Of a stretch of 64,000 nt of DNA, positions 8,383 through 17,047 are shown one piece after another; position 1 is the first letter of the stretch; every line of letters starts with the position of its first letter. The translations under genes were made by a program, and so were the position numbers. Source of the DNA: Xanthobacteraceae bacterium (GTDB lineage: Bacteria > Pseudomonadota > Alphaproteobacteria > Rhizobiales > Xanthobacteraceae); assembly GCA_024508855.1 (NCBI GenBank), contig JANINJ010000095.1:27762-91761 (forward strand). Reading direction: 5' to 3'. The notes under the pieces are model-generated. The model saw only the letters and a list, made by a program, of their open reading frames with translations, ran no database searches and was not told the origin of the DNA.

Positions 8383-9225
8383 ATGGCGGCAATCACGATT
8401 TTCCAGCGCGGCGCGGTGACGGTGTCGGACTATCGCTGCGAGGCGGGTCCCGACGATCGGCCATTTGCCGAGCAGCATCGCTGCCACTCGATCTCCTATG
8501 TGCGCAAGGGCAGTTTCGGCTGCACCACGCGCGGACGCTCGTTCGATCTCGTGACCGGATCGATCATGGTCGGCCATCCCGGCGACGAATATATCTGCAC
8601 CCACGATCATCACGTTTGCGGCGACGAATGCCTGTCGTTCTTTCTCGCCCCAGAACTGGTGGAAACGATCGGCAACCGCGCCGACATCTGGCAGGCCGGA
8701 TGTGCACCGCCGCTGCCCGAGCTGATGATCTTCGGAGAACTCGCGCAGACCGCCGCAATCGGCGGCAACGACATCGGCCTCGACGAGATCGGCATGGCTT
8801 TCGCCGGCCGTTTCGTTGCGACGGTGGCGGGACGTGCGCCCCGCCAAACCACGCTGTCGGCGCGGGACCGCCGCCGCGCGGTGGAAACCGCGGTGTGGAT
8901 CGATACGCATTCGCATCGGCCGATCGACCTGGAAGATGCCGCCGCAACGGCCGGCGTGAGCGCGTTCCATTTCCTGCGGCTGTTTTCGCAGGCACTCGGC
9001 GTGACGCCGCATCAGTATCTGGTGCGCTCGCGGCTGCGCCATGCCGCGCGACTGCTGCCGGACGAGAACCGCGCAATCACCGATATCGCCTACGACGTCG
9101 GCTTCGGCGATCTCTCCAACTTCGTGCGCACTTTCCATCGCGCCGCCGGGGTGTCGCCGCGCGGCTTCCGGAAAGCCTCAAAGGGCGACCGCAAGATTTT
9201 CCAAGAACGGCTCGCGCTGTACTGA
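8383..9225 (+). CDS. AraC family transcriptional regulator
   Basis: This 280-residue regulator has an N-terminal cupin-like sensor part ([16 protein letters not shown], then a [12 protein letters not shown] stretch rich in His and Cys). The C-terminal double helix-turn-helix covers about 180-275 ([19 protein letters not shown], then [20 protein letters not shown]). It begins 9 bp after the alkyltransferase gene. The Cys/His cluster around residues 67-77 could bind metal or sense thiol reagents, but this is inference. The target genes are unknown; the following VOC and SRPBCC genes on the same strand are candidates. Confidence 0.9.
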   Translation: MAAITIFQRGAVTVSDYRCEAGPDDRPFAEQHRCHSISYVRKGSFGCTTRGRSFDLVTGSIMVGHPGDEYICTHDHHVCGDECLSFFLAPELVETIGNRADIWQAGCAPPLPELMIFGELAQTAAIGGNDIGLDEIGMAFAGRFVATVAGRAPRQTTLSARDRRRAVETAVWIDTHSHRPIDLEDAAATAGVSAFHFLRLFSQALGVTPHQYLVRSRLRHAARLLPDENRAITDIAYDVGFGDLSNFVRTFHRAAGVSPRGFRKASKGDRKIFQERLALY

Positions 9226-9274
9226 TTAGGGTTCACGCCATGGAGCGCGACGGACGCGCCGAATGGAGACCCTC

Positions 9275-9634
9275 ATGTACGACCACATCGGACTGAAAGT
9301 GAAAGACCTCGACGCCAGCGTGCGTTTCTACACCGCGGCGCTGAAGCCGCTCGGCTTCGTGCTGTGTTCGCGCGACGACAGCGGCGCGGGCTTCGGGCCG
9401 CCGGATGCGCCGGCGCTATGGCTCTATGCCGACAAGAGCCATCGCGGCCCGGGCATACACATCGCGTTCAGCGCTACCAGCCACGACGCGATCAAGCAAT
9501 TCCACAGCACGGGCGTGAAGGCCGGCGGACGCGACAACGGCGGCGCGGGACCGCGCGCGGACTACAGCCCGACCTATTACGCCGCGTTCCTGATCGACCC
9601 CGACGGCAACAATATCGAAGCGGTCAAGGCCTGA
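9275..9634 (+). CDS. VOC family (glyoxalase/bleomycin resistance-like) protein
   Basis: This 119-residue protein consists of two beta-alpha-beta-beta-beta modules: MYDHIGLKVKDLDASVRFY at the N-terminus, HIAFSA in the middle and the closing metal-ligand strand FLIDPDGNNIEAV. Putative metal ligands are the first His, the central His and the Glu of NIEAV. ATG 9275 is preferred over ATG 9263 because GGAG sits 8 bases upstream of it, inside the longer frame. The substrate is unknown. It lies between the AraC regulator and an SRPBCC gene, all on the same strand. Confidence 0.87.
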   Translation: MYDHIGLKVKDLDASVRFYTAALKPLGFVLCSRDDSGAGFGPPDAPALWLYADKSHRGPGIHIAFSATSHDAIKQFHSTGVKAGGRDNGGAGPRADYSPTYYAAFLIDPDGNNIEAVKA

Positions 9635-9649
9635 CGGGAGTGTTTCAAG

Positions 9650-10054
9650 ATGGCGTCCATTCGAAAGGACATTGCGCTCGCGGTGAAGCCCGACGACTTA
9701 TGGGATGCGGTGCGTGACTTCGGCGCAGTGCACACGCGGGTTGCGCCCGGCTTCGTCGTCGATACCCGACTCGACGGCGACGACGCGCGGATCGTGACAT
9801 TTGCCAACGGCACGGTGGCGCGCGAACTGCTTGTCGATATCGACGATACGCAGCGGCGGCTCGTCTATGCGGTGATCAGCGAACGCGTCAAACAGCATAG
9901 TGCGTCGTTTCAGGTGTTCGACGAGGGCGCCGCCGGCAGCCGTCTGGTCTGGATGGTGGACGTTCTGCCACATGAGATCGCGCCCTACATCCGCGGCCAG
10001 ATGGACCTCGCGGAGAGCGCCTTGTGGACCAGGTTTGGGCGAAGCGGCGCCTGA
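9650..10054 (+). CDS. SRPBCC family (polyketide cyclase/START-like) protein
   Basis: This 134-residue helix-grip protein begins IRKDIALAVKPDDLWDAVRDF, a typical SRPBCC entry. It continues with the RIVTFANGTVARELLVDID strands and ends with the long helix PYIRGQMDLAESALWTRF. Members bind hydrophobic ligands or act on co-expressed transport and regulatory systems; no specific role can be assigned. The start is 15 bp after the VOC stop, so the two genes are probably one transcript. Confidence 0.82.
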   Translation: MASIRKDIALAVKPDDLWDAVRDFGAVHTRVAPGFVVDTRLDGDDARIVTFANGTVARELLVDIDDTQRRLVYAVISERVKQHSASFQVFDEGAAGSRLVWMVDVLPHEIAPYIRGQMDLAESALWTRFGRSGA

Positions 10055-10072
10055 CCGCATCGCTCTGGAAAA

Positions 10073-11518
10073 TCACGACAGCGGCGGACGCACCGCAGGG
10101 ACGGGGCCGCCGCTGTCGCCCCATCGGGTCCAGGCCACACTGGCGGCGGACAGCACGCCCAGCACCACCATCGACAGCGCGGTGAGAATGAAAAAGCTCA
10201 TCGCCGGCGCACCGATCGAGATCAACCACCAGCCGCCGACGCAGATCATCACCAGCCGTGCCGTCTGCGCCAGCACCGGACCGAGCACCTTGGCCGCGCC
10301 CTGCGACGAGAAATAGCTCACCGTAGCGAGACAGAGGAAAGCGTACATCGGCGCCGCAGTGGCGAGATAACGCCGGCCGGCCTCGCGCACGCCCGGATCG
10401 TCGGAAAACAGGTTGATCCATAGATCCGGATAGATCGCGAGGAACGTGCCGATCAGGCCGATCGCAGCGAACGCGATAGCGGAAGCCACCCAGCAGGTGC
10501 GCCGCGCCCGCGCCACCTGCCCGGCGCCGATAGCCATGCCGATCATCGGCACCGTGGCGATGCCGATCCCGAAAGCGAGCGAGGTCAGCATGAATTCGAG
10601 CCGCGCGCCGATGCCATAGGCGGCCAGCACCTCATTGCCGAAACGCGCAAGCATGTGGGTGAAAATGATAATGGTCAGCACCGACTGCAGCGGCGAGAAA
10701 CAGGCGATGGCGCCGACCTTGAGGATGTCGAAGAACATCGCGCGCTCGATCTTCAGCCCGCGGACCAGCGGATTGACGCGGGTGCGGCCGGCAAACAGGA
10801 ACCACGCCATGATCGACGCGCCGATCGAATAAGCGAGGATCGTTCCGGCAGCGACGCCGCGCATGCCGAACTGCGGCACCGGGCCGAGACCGAGGCCAAG
10901 CACGCCGCCAAACACGATCTGGCATATCGCGGAGCCGAGAAGAACCATCGACGGCAATCGCATATTGCCGGTGCCACGCAGAATCGATGCCAGCGTGTTC
11001 ATCAGCCACGGGATCAGCGCCGCGCCGAAGAAGATGTGCGTGTAGCCGACCGCCTGCCTCAGCACGTTGCCGCGGCCGCCCAGCGCCTCCAGCAATGCGG
11101 CGCCAAAGACCATCATGCCGACGGTGAACAGCAATCCGAAGCAGACGCCGATCAGAAGCGCATGCGCCGCGAGCGTCGAGGCACGATGCGTATCGTCAGC
11201 GCCGAGCGCACGCGCGATCGCCGACGACACGCCGCCACCCATGGCACCGCCCGACATGGTCAGGGTCAGCATGACGAATGGAAAGACCAGCGCGATCGCG
11301 GCCAGCGCCTCGGTCCCGAGCCAGCCGATATACCATGTTTCCGCCACTGCAACGCAGGTTCCTGCGCTCAGTGCGATGACATTCGGTGCCGTCAACCGCA
11401 ACAGGGTCGAAACGATCGGTCCGTCGAGCATCGGGTTTCCAGCCGCACCTGCCAGCCGCGGCAGCACGTTCTCACCGTTCAGCCCTAACGGAATTTCGAC
11501 GACACCGACTTCGGACAT
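10073..11518 (-). CDS. MATE family efflux transporter
   Basis: This 481-residue polytopic protein has about 12 membrane helices in two homologous halves, as in NorM/DinF. Typical elements are LLRLTAPNVIALSAGT at the start of half one, LGTEALAAIALVFPF, and the half-two entry ILKVGAIACFSPLQSVL followed by GIGIATVPMIGMAIGAGQ. MATE proteins export cationic drugs or organic anions using Na+ or H+ gradients. It is convergent with the SRPBCC gene (18 bp between stops). Nothing in the context indicates the substrate. Confidence 0.92.
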   Translation of the reverse strand: MSEVGVVEIPLGLNGENVLPRLAGAAGNPMLDGPIVSTLLRLTAPNVIALSAGTCVAVAETWYIGWLGTEALAAIALVFPFVMLTLTMSGGAMGGGVSSAIARALGADDTHRASTLAAHALLIGVCFGLLFTVGMMVFGAALLEALGGRGNVLRQAVGYTHIFFGAALIPWLMNTLASILRGTGNMRLPSMVLLGSAICQIVFGGVLGLGLGPVPQFGMRGVAAGTILAYSIGASIMAWFLFAGRTRVNPLVRGLKIERAMFFDILKVGAIACFSPLQSVLTIIIFTHMLARFGNEVLAAYGIGARLEFMLTSLAFGIGIATVPMIGMAIGAGQVARARRTCWVASAIAFAAIGLIGTFLAIYPDLWINLFSDDPGVREAGRRYLATAAPMYAFLCLATVSYFSSQGAAKVLGPVLAQTARLVMICVGGWWLISIGAPAMSFFILTALSMVVLGVLSAASVAWTRWGDSGGPVPAVRPPLS

Positions 11519-11652
11519 CCGCTCCCTTGGTGTTTCCCCTGGCGGCTGATTACATCCGAGCCGCTCTCACGAACAGCACTAGCATCGATTTCAGCCACCG
11601 CCATCTGCGGTCGGCGCATAGGCCTCTGTGGAAATAGGTCCGCTGGAGTCTC

Positions 11653-12705
11653 TCAGCCGATCGACCAGATCAGCGGCGCTGGCGCCGTTGCACCCGGCAT
11701 CAGCGCAACCGGGATATGCCGTCCGCAGCCCGCGGCCAGTCCTTCGATCAATCCTTCCAGCACGCGTGTGCAGGCCGGATGGTAATCCGATAGGTCCGAC
11801 ATCAGCTTCCAGGTCTGCTGGTGCAATTGGAATCCCTTGCCCGCCGGTTTCAACTCGACGACATCGTCCTGCGCCGCGAACAGCGCTTGCAGAAACGGGC
11901 CGAATTCCGCCGCGCTGCCCCGCGATGCCCCGAGCCGCGCCGCGGTCTCATCGTAATACTGCATGCCGATCAGCTTGCCGGTGAGATGCAGCAGATAGGC
12001 TGCATCGACCGGACCGAACACCTGCACGGCGACCGGGGCCGCGGTGCGGACATATTCCATCGCGTAGTTGCGATAGGCTTTCTCCAGCCGCGCCTGCGGC
12101 CAGCTCTCGATCGGCAATGCCGGCGCTTTCGCCGCGTCGAACAGCGGCGCTTCGAGATGACGCGCGAACACCAGCCGCGCATCGAGATCGAGCGGATGAT
12201 CGTATTCGTGGTAGTAGCCTTCGAGCCCATCTTGCCCGTCGACCGACTGCTTGGTGCAGACAAAGCCGACATTGGGATTGCCGAGCGTGACGCCATTGTT
12301 GGCGTGCCAGCCGCGCAGCATCGCGCGCGAGACTTCGCCCGGCACGCCGCAGATCGCGGTGCCGCGCCAGATCCAGCGCGGCGGCGGATAGCGCACCCAC
12401 GCCTTGCGATCCGACTCGTACATGTATTCAACCGAGACGCCGCCGATCCAGTTCGACAGATAGTGATATTGCGCGGCTGCGACGGCGGGCGGCAGGTGAT
12501 CGAGGCCGAGCTTCTTCAGTCCGGGAAGAAAGCGTTCCTGCTGCTGACGGCGAAACACGCGAAACACGAACTCGGCGGCGTCGGCGGTGCCGCGGCGACT
12601 GACGATGGTGAGAATGAGCCCGGTGAAATAGGCGTGATACAGATCGGCAACGCCACGCCACGCCAGCCATCGCGAGTCCTTGCTGTCGAGCTGGATTTCG
12701 ACCAT
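11653..12705 (-). CDS. Conserved-looking protein of unknown function
   Basis: This is a 350-residue soluble protein without a signal peptide. I do not recognise the family. Start 12705 is fixed by a strong AAGGAGGAG site 3-11 bases upstream; the open frame beyond it is spurious. The sequence is rich in aromatic residues in its centre (QYHYLSNWIGG, YPPPRWIWRGTAICG) and has paired acidic/His elements (EGYYHEYDHPLDLD). These could hold a metal or substrate but match no motif I can name. It is divergent from the PQQ-type dehydrogenase lipoprotein gene, with 113 bp between starts, so the two may share a regulatory region. Confidence 0.7.
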   Translation of the reverse strand: MVEIQLDSKDSRWLAWRGVADLYHAYFTGLILTIVSRRGTADAAEFVFRVFRRQQQERFLPGLKKLGLDHLPPAVAAAQYHYLSNWIGGVSVEYMYESDRKAWVRYPPPRWIWRGTAICGVPGEVSRAMLRGWHANNGVTLGNPNVGFVCTKQSVDGQDGLEGYYHEYDHPLDLDARLVFARHLEAPLFDAAKAPALPIESWPQARLEKAYRNYAMEYVRTAAPVAVQVFGPVDAAYLLHLTGKLIGMQYYDETAARLGASRGSAAEFGPFLQALFAAQDDVVELKPAGKGFQLHQQTWKLMSDLSDYHPACTRVLEGLIEGLAAGCGRHIPVALMPGATAPAPLIWSIG

Positions 12706-12818
12706 GTCTCCTCCTTGTTGTTTCGTCCCGACGCGCCGATCGACCGGGATACATTGACGGGCATTCGTGAAACGATCTCCCGCCTGACGCATTACCATGC
12801 CACACGCGAGGAACAATC

Positions 12819-14156
12819 ATGTCCATGAATATCGCGCGGGGGATATGCGCCGGAATGCTGGCCCTCACCCTCGGTGCCTGCAACGAACCGACGGCGCTGC
12901 CGCCCGAGCAGGGTTTCGGTCCCACGCCCACACTTCCGGAGCCGCAATCCTCGTGGATTCCGACCGTGAATATCGCGACCGCGACCGGCTGGGCCAACGG
13001 TGCGAAGCCGACTGCGGCATCCGGCATGTCCGTGCAGGCCTTCGCCACCGGGCTGGATCATCCGCGCTCGCTTTACGTGCTGCCGAATGGCGACGTGCTC
13101 GTCGCCGAAACCAACGCCCCGCCCAAGCCGGAAGATTCAAAAGGCATCCGGGGCTGGGTCATGAAACTTGTCATGGGACGTGCCGGCGCCGGCACCCCGA
13201 CCGCCAATCGCATCACCCTGCTGCGCGATGCCGACGGCGACGGCAAAGCCGAAATCAAAAAGACGTTTCTACAGGGACTCAATTCGCCGTTCGGCATGGT
13301 GCTGGTCGATGACAAACTTTATGTGGCCAACGCCGATGCGATCGTGAGCTTTCCCTACAAGACCGGCGACACCGAGATCAGCGCCGCCGGCGTCAAGCTG
13401 ACGGATCTGCCGGGCGGGCCGATCAATCATCACTGGACCAAGGACCTCACCGCGAGCGCCGACGGCAGCAAACTCTACGCAACGGTGGGATCGAACAGCA
13501 ACGTCGGCGAGAACGGCATCGAGGCGGAAGCCAATCGCGCCGCGGTGCTGGAGGTCGATCGCGCCACCGGAAAATTCCGCGTGTTCGCATCCGGCCTGCG
13601 CAATCCCAACGGACCCTCATGGCAACCGCAAAGCGGCGCGCTCTGGGTCACGGTCAACGAGCGCGACGAAATCGGCAACGATCTCGTTCCCGATTACATG
13701 ACCTCGGTGAAGGACGGCGGATTCTATGGCTGGCCCTACAGCTATTACGGCCAGCACGTCGACACGCGCGTCAGTCCGCAGCGGCCCGATCTGGTCGCGA
13801 AGGCCATCGTACCGGATTACGCGCTCGGTGCGCATACCGCATCGCTCGGCCTGACCTTCAATACCGGCAATCTGTTCCCGCCATCCTTCGCGGGCGGCGC
13901 GTTCATCGGCCAACATGGATCGTGGAATCGCAAGCCGCGCAACGGCTACAAGGTGATCTTCGTTCCGTTCACCGACGGCAAACCGTCGGGCAAACCGCAG
14001 GATATCCTGACCGGTTTCCTCGACAACGACGGCAATGCGCGCGGCCGGCCGGTGGGCGTCAAGATCGACAAGCAGGGCGCGCTTCTGGTGGCGGACGATG
14101 TCGGCAACACGGTCTGGCGCGTGACGCCGTCATCGGCGCATGCCGCGGTGAAGTAG
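12819..14156 (+). CDS. PQQ-dependent sugar (sorbosone-type) dehydrogenase, lipoprotein
   Basis: This 445-residue protein has a lipoprotein signal peptide with lipobox LTLGAC (Cys about 20), then a six-bladed propeller of the soluble glucose/sorbosone dehydrogenase family. Visible elements are [59 protein letters not shown] and [10 protein letters not shown], which carry the His, Arg and Asn residues that ligate PQQ/Ca2+ in this family. It would oxidise an aldose or aldehyde in the periplasm and pass electrons to the respiratory chain. No PQQ synthesis genes are in the window. A second family member lies at 44210-45370. Confidence 0.88.
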   Translation: MSMNIARGICAGMLALTLGACNEPTALPPEQGFGPTPTLPEPQSSWIPTVNIATATGWANGAKPTAASGMSVQAFATGLDHPRSLYVLPNGDVLVAETNAPPKPEDSKGIRGWVMKLVMGRAGAGTPTANRITLLRDADGDGKAEIKKTFLQGLNSPFGMVLVDDKLYVANADAIVSFPYKTGDTEISAAGVKLTDLPGGPINHHWTKDLTASADGSKLYATVGSNSNVGENGIEAEANRAAVLEVDRATGKFRVFASGLRNPNGPSWQPQSGALWVTVNERDEIGNDLVPDYMTSVKDGGFYGWPYSYYGQHVDTRVSPQRPDLVAKAIVPDYALGAHTASLGLTFNTGNLFPPSFAGGAFIGQHGSWNRKPRNGYKVIFVPFTDGKPSGKPQDILTGFLDNDGNARGRPVGVKIDKQGALLVADDVGNTVWRVTPSSAHAAVK

Positions 14157-14167
14157 GCGCGACGCGA

Positions 14168-15274
14168 TCAGGCGCGAAAATGCTTCGACAGCTTCAGGCC
14201 CTGCGCCTGATAGTTGGAGCCGATGCGCTGGCCGTACAGCGCATCGGGCCGCGCCAGCATCTTCTCGTAGATCAGGCGGCCGACGATCTGGCCGTGCTCG
14301 AGGATGAACGGCACTTCGCGCGAGCGCACTTCCAGCACGGCGCGCGCGCCCTGCCCGCCCGCACCCGCATAGCCGAAGCCGGGATCGAAGAAGCCGGCAT
14401 AGTGCACGCGGAATTCACCGACCAGCGGATCGAACGGCACCATCTCGGCGGCGTAATCCGGCGGCACCTGCACCGCCTCTTTCGACGCAAGGATATAGAA
14501 CTCGCCGGGATCGAGAATGAGGCTGCCATCCGGACGCGCGGCGATCGGCTCCCAGAATTCGCCGACCGCGTAACCGCCGCGACGGTCGATATCGACCACG
14601 CCGGTGTGACGCTTGGCGCGGTAGCCGACGAAGCCATCGGAATTCTCGCCGGAGAGATCGACGCTCAATGCGAGGCCGCCGTTGAGATCGGCGTCGTCGA
14701 TATCGACCAGCCGTTCTTCCGCATGCAGCGCTTCGAGTTCGTCGGTGTCGAGGATCGCATCGCCGGTACGGAAGCGCACCTGCGACAGCCGCGAACCTTC
14801 GCGCAACAGTACCGGAAACGTCTTCGGGCTGATCTCGGCATACAGCGGCCCGTGATAGCCGGCGCCGATCATGTCGAAGCGCCGCGTCCCGTCGGCGATC
14901 ACGCGCGTAAACACGTCGAGCCGGCCGGTCGAGCTTTTCGGGTTGGCAGCCGCGACGATTTCCGGCGGCAGCGCCAGGCTTTCCAGCAGCGGCACGATGT
15001 ACACGCAGTTGGTCTCCAGCACCGCGCCGTCGGAGAGGCTGATCTCGTGCAGCTTCAACTCGTCGATGCGCTCGGCCACCGTGGCGCCCGGCCCCGGCAG
15101 GAAACTGGCTCGGACGCGATAGGCGATATCGCCGAGCCGCAGATCGAGGCTCGCCGGCTGGATCTGGCTCTCGACGAACGGATAGGCCGGCAGGATCAGC
15201 CCGGCATCGGTCATCGCCGCAATCATGCGGTCGGACAGAATTCCGTTGGCATCTGGCGCTAGCGTAAACGGCAC
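14168..15274 (-). CDS. dcd: 2'-deoxycytidine 5'-triphosphate deaminase, long form
   Basis: This enzyme converts dCTP to dUTP for dTTP synthesis. It is the long alphaproteobacterial form (about 368 residues, two DCD-like halves) rather than the common one of about 190 residues. Conserved stretches are ESQIQPASLDLRLGD, NPKSSTGRLDVFTRVIAD and the second-half counterpart LILDPGEFYILASKEAVQ. I place the start at GTG 15274, which has GAGG upstream and leads into the family-like N-terminus PFTLAPDANGILS. The longer frame starts at GTG 15334 without a ribosome site. The gene is convergent with the PQQ dehydrogenase (11 bp) and divergent from the riboswitch-metZ unit. Confidence 0.88.
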   Translation of the reverse strand: MPFTLAPDANGILSDRMIAAMTDAGLILPAYPFVESQIQPASLDLRLGDIAYRVRASFLPGPGATVAERIDELKLHEISLSDGAVLETNCVYIVPLLESLALPPEIVAAANPKSSTGRLDVFTRVIADGTRRFDMIGAGYHGPLYAEISPKTFPVLLREGSRLSQVRFRTGDAILDTDELEALHAEERLVDIDDADLNGGLALSVDLSGENSDGFVGYRAKRHTGVVDIDRRGGYAVGEFWEPIAARPDGSLILDPGEFYILASKEAVQVPPDYAAEMVPFDPLVGEFRVHYAGFFDPGFGYAGAGGQGARAVLEVRSREVPFILEHGQIVGRLIYEKMLARPDALYGQRIGSNYQAQGLKLSKHFRA

Positions 15275-15390
15275 TTCGTCGTCCTCGCGGTCGCGTATCC
15301 GCCACCTGAAACACGGTAAATATACGTTCCTCACCGGTTATCCGATGCCCGGCTTGACGGAAAGGGCGGTACGGATTATCAGCAGGACTT

Positions 15391-15446
15391 ATCCCGTGGT
15401 GATTTGAGCCGGCCGGCTTGCAGCCACGTTAAAGAAATCGCTAAAC
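15391..15446 (+). promoter_or_regulatory. SAM-II riboswitch
   Basis: The aptamer matches the alphaproteobacterial metA/SAM-II motif. Stem P1 is CGTGG (15395-15399) with CCACG (15424-15428). The pseudoknot pairs GATTT (15401-15405) with AAATC (15435-15439). The hallmark segments GCTTGCAGCCACGTTAAAG and CGCTAAA are present. It lies 90 bases upstream of metZ, whose product makes homocysteine, so SAM feedback on methionine synthesis is the expected role. Confidence 0.93.
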
Positions 15447-15447
15447 A

Positions 15448-15500
15448 GGCCGGGGACGCGTGATCCCGGCCCATGGAATTTTTTCCAGGCCGGTTTTTTT
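15448..15500 (+). terminator. Riboswitch expression platform: competing hairpins and terminator
   Basis: A rho-independent terminator spans 15466-15500. CCGGCC and, after a two-base bulge, TGGAA pair with TTCCA-GGCCGG around a TTTT loop, followed by seven T. An earlier hairpin, GGCCGGG (15448-15454) with CCCGGCC (15465-15471), uses the same bases as the terminator's 5' arm, so the two are mutually exclusive. This is the layout of a transcription-attenuation switch following the SAM-II aptamer. Confidence 0.8.
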
Positions 15501-15536
15501 GTGGCCGTTTTCGACCTCGGCCACGATGGAGGTCAC

Positions 15537-16754
15537 ATGTCTGAGACGAAGTCCGCCGCTTCCGCCAACGCCGCTTCCACAAAGTCCTGGCGTCCCGAAA
15601 CCCGGCTGATCCATTCCGGCGCGCTGCGCTCGCAATTCAACGAAACATCGGAAGCGCTGTTCCTGACGCAGGGCTTCCTCTACGACACCGCCGAGCAATG
15701 CGAGGCGCGCTTCAAGGGCGAAGACCCCGGCTTCATCTATTCGCGCTTCTCCAATCCCAACATCTCGATGTTCGAGAGCCGCATGTGCGCGCTCGAAGGC
15801 GCGGAAGCCGCGCGCGCTACCGCCACGGGCATGGCTGCGGTAACCACCGCGATCCTCGCGCCGCTGCGTTCCGGCGACCACGTGGTGGCGGCGAAAGCGA
15901 TGTTCGGCTCCTGCCGCTACGTGATCGAAGACCTGCTGCCGCGCTACGGCATCACCTCGACGCTGGTCGACGGCCTCGATCTCGACCAGTGGCAAAAGGC
16001 GATGCAGCCGAACACGCGCACCTGCTTCCTCGAAAGCCCGACCAATCCGACGCTCGACGTGCTCGACATTTCCGCCATCGCGGAAATCGCGCACAAGGGC
16101 GGCGCGCGGCTGATCGTCGACAACGTGTTCGCGACGCCGATCTGGCAGAGCCCGCTCGCACTCGGCGCCGACGTCGTGGTGTATTCGGCGACCAAGCACA
16201 TCGACGGTCAGGGCCGCTGCCTCGGCGGCATCATCCTGTCGTCGAACGATTTCATCCAGGAACACATCCACAACTACATGCGCCAGACCGGCCCGTCGAT
16301 TTCGCCGTTCAACGCGTGGACACTGGTGAAGGGACTGGAGACGCTGGCGATCCGCGTGCGCCAGCAGACCCAGAGCGCCGCGGCGATCGCCGACGCACTG
16401 GCGCAGCATCCAAAAATTTCGCGGCTGATCTATCCGGGCCGCGCCGATCATCCGCAGGCGGCACTGGTGAAGAAGCAGATGCGCGCGGGATCCACGCTGA
16501 TCGGCTTCGAGGTCAAGGGCGGCAAGCCGGCGGCGTTCCGCTTCCTCAACGAACTGAAGCTGTCGCGCATCAGCAACAATCTCGGCGACGCCCGCAGCCT
16601 CGTCACGCACCCCGCGACCACGACGCATCAGCGGCTGCCGATCGAAGCCCGCGCCGAACTCGGCATCAGCGAAGGGTTCGTGCGCTTCTCTGCCGGGCTC
16701 GAACATCCCGACGACCTGATCGAGGACATGCAGGCCGCGCTGGAGAAGGCGTAA
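15537..16754 (+). CDS. metZ: O-succinylhomoserine sulfhydrylase
   Basis: This 405-residue PLP enzyme of the Cys/Met metabolism family makes homocysteine directly from an O-acylhomoserine and sulfide. The PLP lysine is in YSATKHIDGQGRCLGG; the phosphate-binding region is ATATGMAAVT; SRFSNPN and the C-terminal FVRFSAGLEHPDDLIEDM are typical. Start 15537 has GGAGG 5 bases upstream; the frame also opens 12 codons earlier, inside the riboswitch terminator. The SAM-II riboswitch and terminator in the leader support the methionine-pathway role. The choice between O-succinyl and O-acetyl substrate rests on family resemblance. Confidence 0.93.
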   Translation: MSETKSAASANAASTKSWRPETRLIHSGALRSQFNETSEALFLTQGFLYDTAEQCEARFKGEDPGFIYSRFSNPNISMFESRMCALEGAEAARATATGMAAVTTAILAPLRSGDHVVAAKAMFGSCRYVIEDLLPRYGITSTLVDGLDLDQWQKAMQPNTRTCFLESPTNPTLDVLDISAIAEIAHKGGARLIVDNVFATPIWQSPLALGADVVVYSATKHIDGQGRCLGGIILSSNDFIQEHIHNYMRQTGPSISPFNAWTLVKGLETLAIRVRQQTQSAAAIADALAQHPKISRLIYPGRADHPQAALVKKQMRAGSTLIGFEVKGGKPAAFRFLNELKLSRISNNLGDARSLVTHPATTTHQRLPIEARAELGISEGFVRFSAGLEHPDDLIEDMQAALEKA

Positions 16755-16777
16755 GCGCACGGGCAAATACGAGAACC

Positions 16778-16887
16778 GTCATCCTGAGGTGCGAGCGACG
16801 AAGGTCGCGAGCCTCGAAGGATGGAACGAACAAACAACCGTCATCCTTCGAGGCTCGGCGTAAACGCGCCTCGCACCTCAGGATGAC
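16778..16887. repeat. Nested palindromic repeat, family 2
   Basis: The outer arms GTCATCCTGAGGTGCGA and TCGCACCTCAGGATGAC are perfect 17-bp inverted repeats. Inside them GCCTCGAAGGATG pairs with CATCCTTCGAGGC. Related copies are at 46771-46877 and, shortened, at 39906-39950. It lies just behind metZ and could act as its terminator. The rest of the 293-bp gap to 17047 holds no gene that I can see. Confidence 0.9.
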
Positions 16888-17047
16888 GACTTCACGCACT
16901 CCCGGGAATTCGCCTCTACGACGAAATGCGGATGTTCCATGCGCAGAATGCGATGATTTGCGCATCGCCTTCACCATCGGTGCCCCCTAAACTGCCGCTG
17001 GCTGAAGGCCATTTTGACTATCGCGATATCAACCTACGGGGCTCTCT

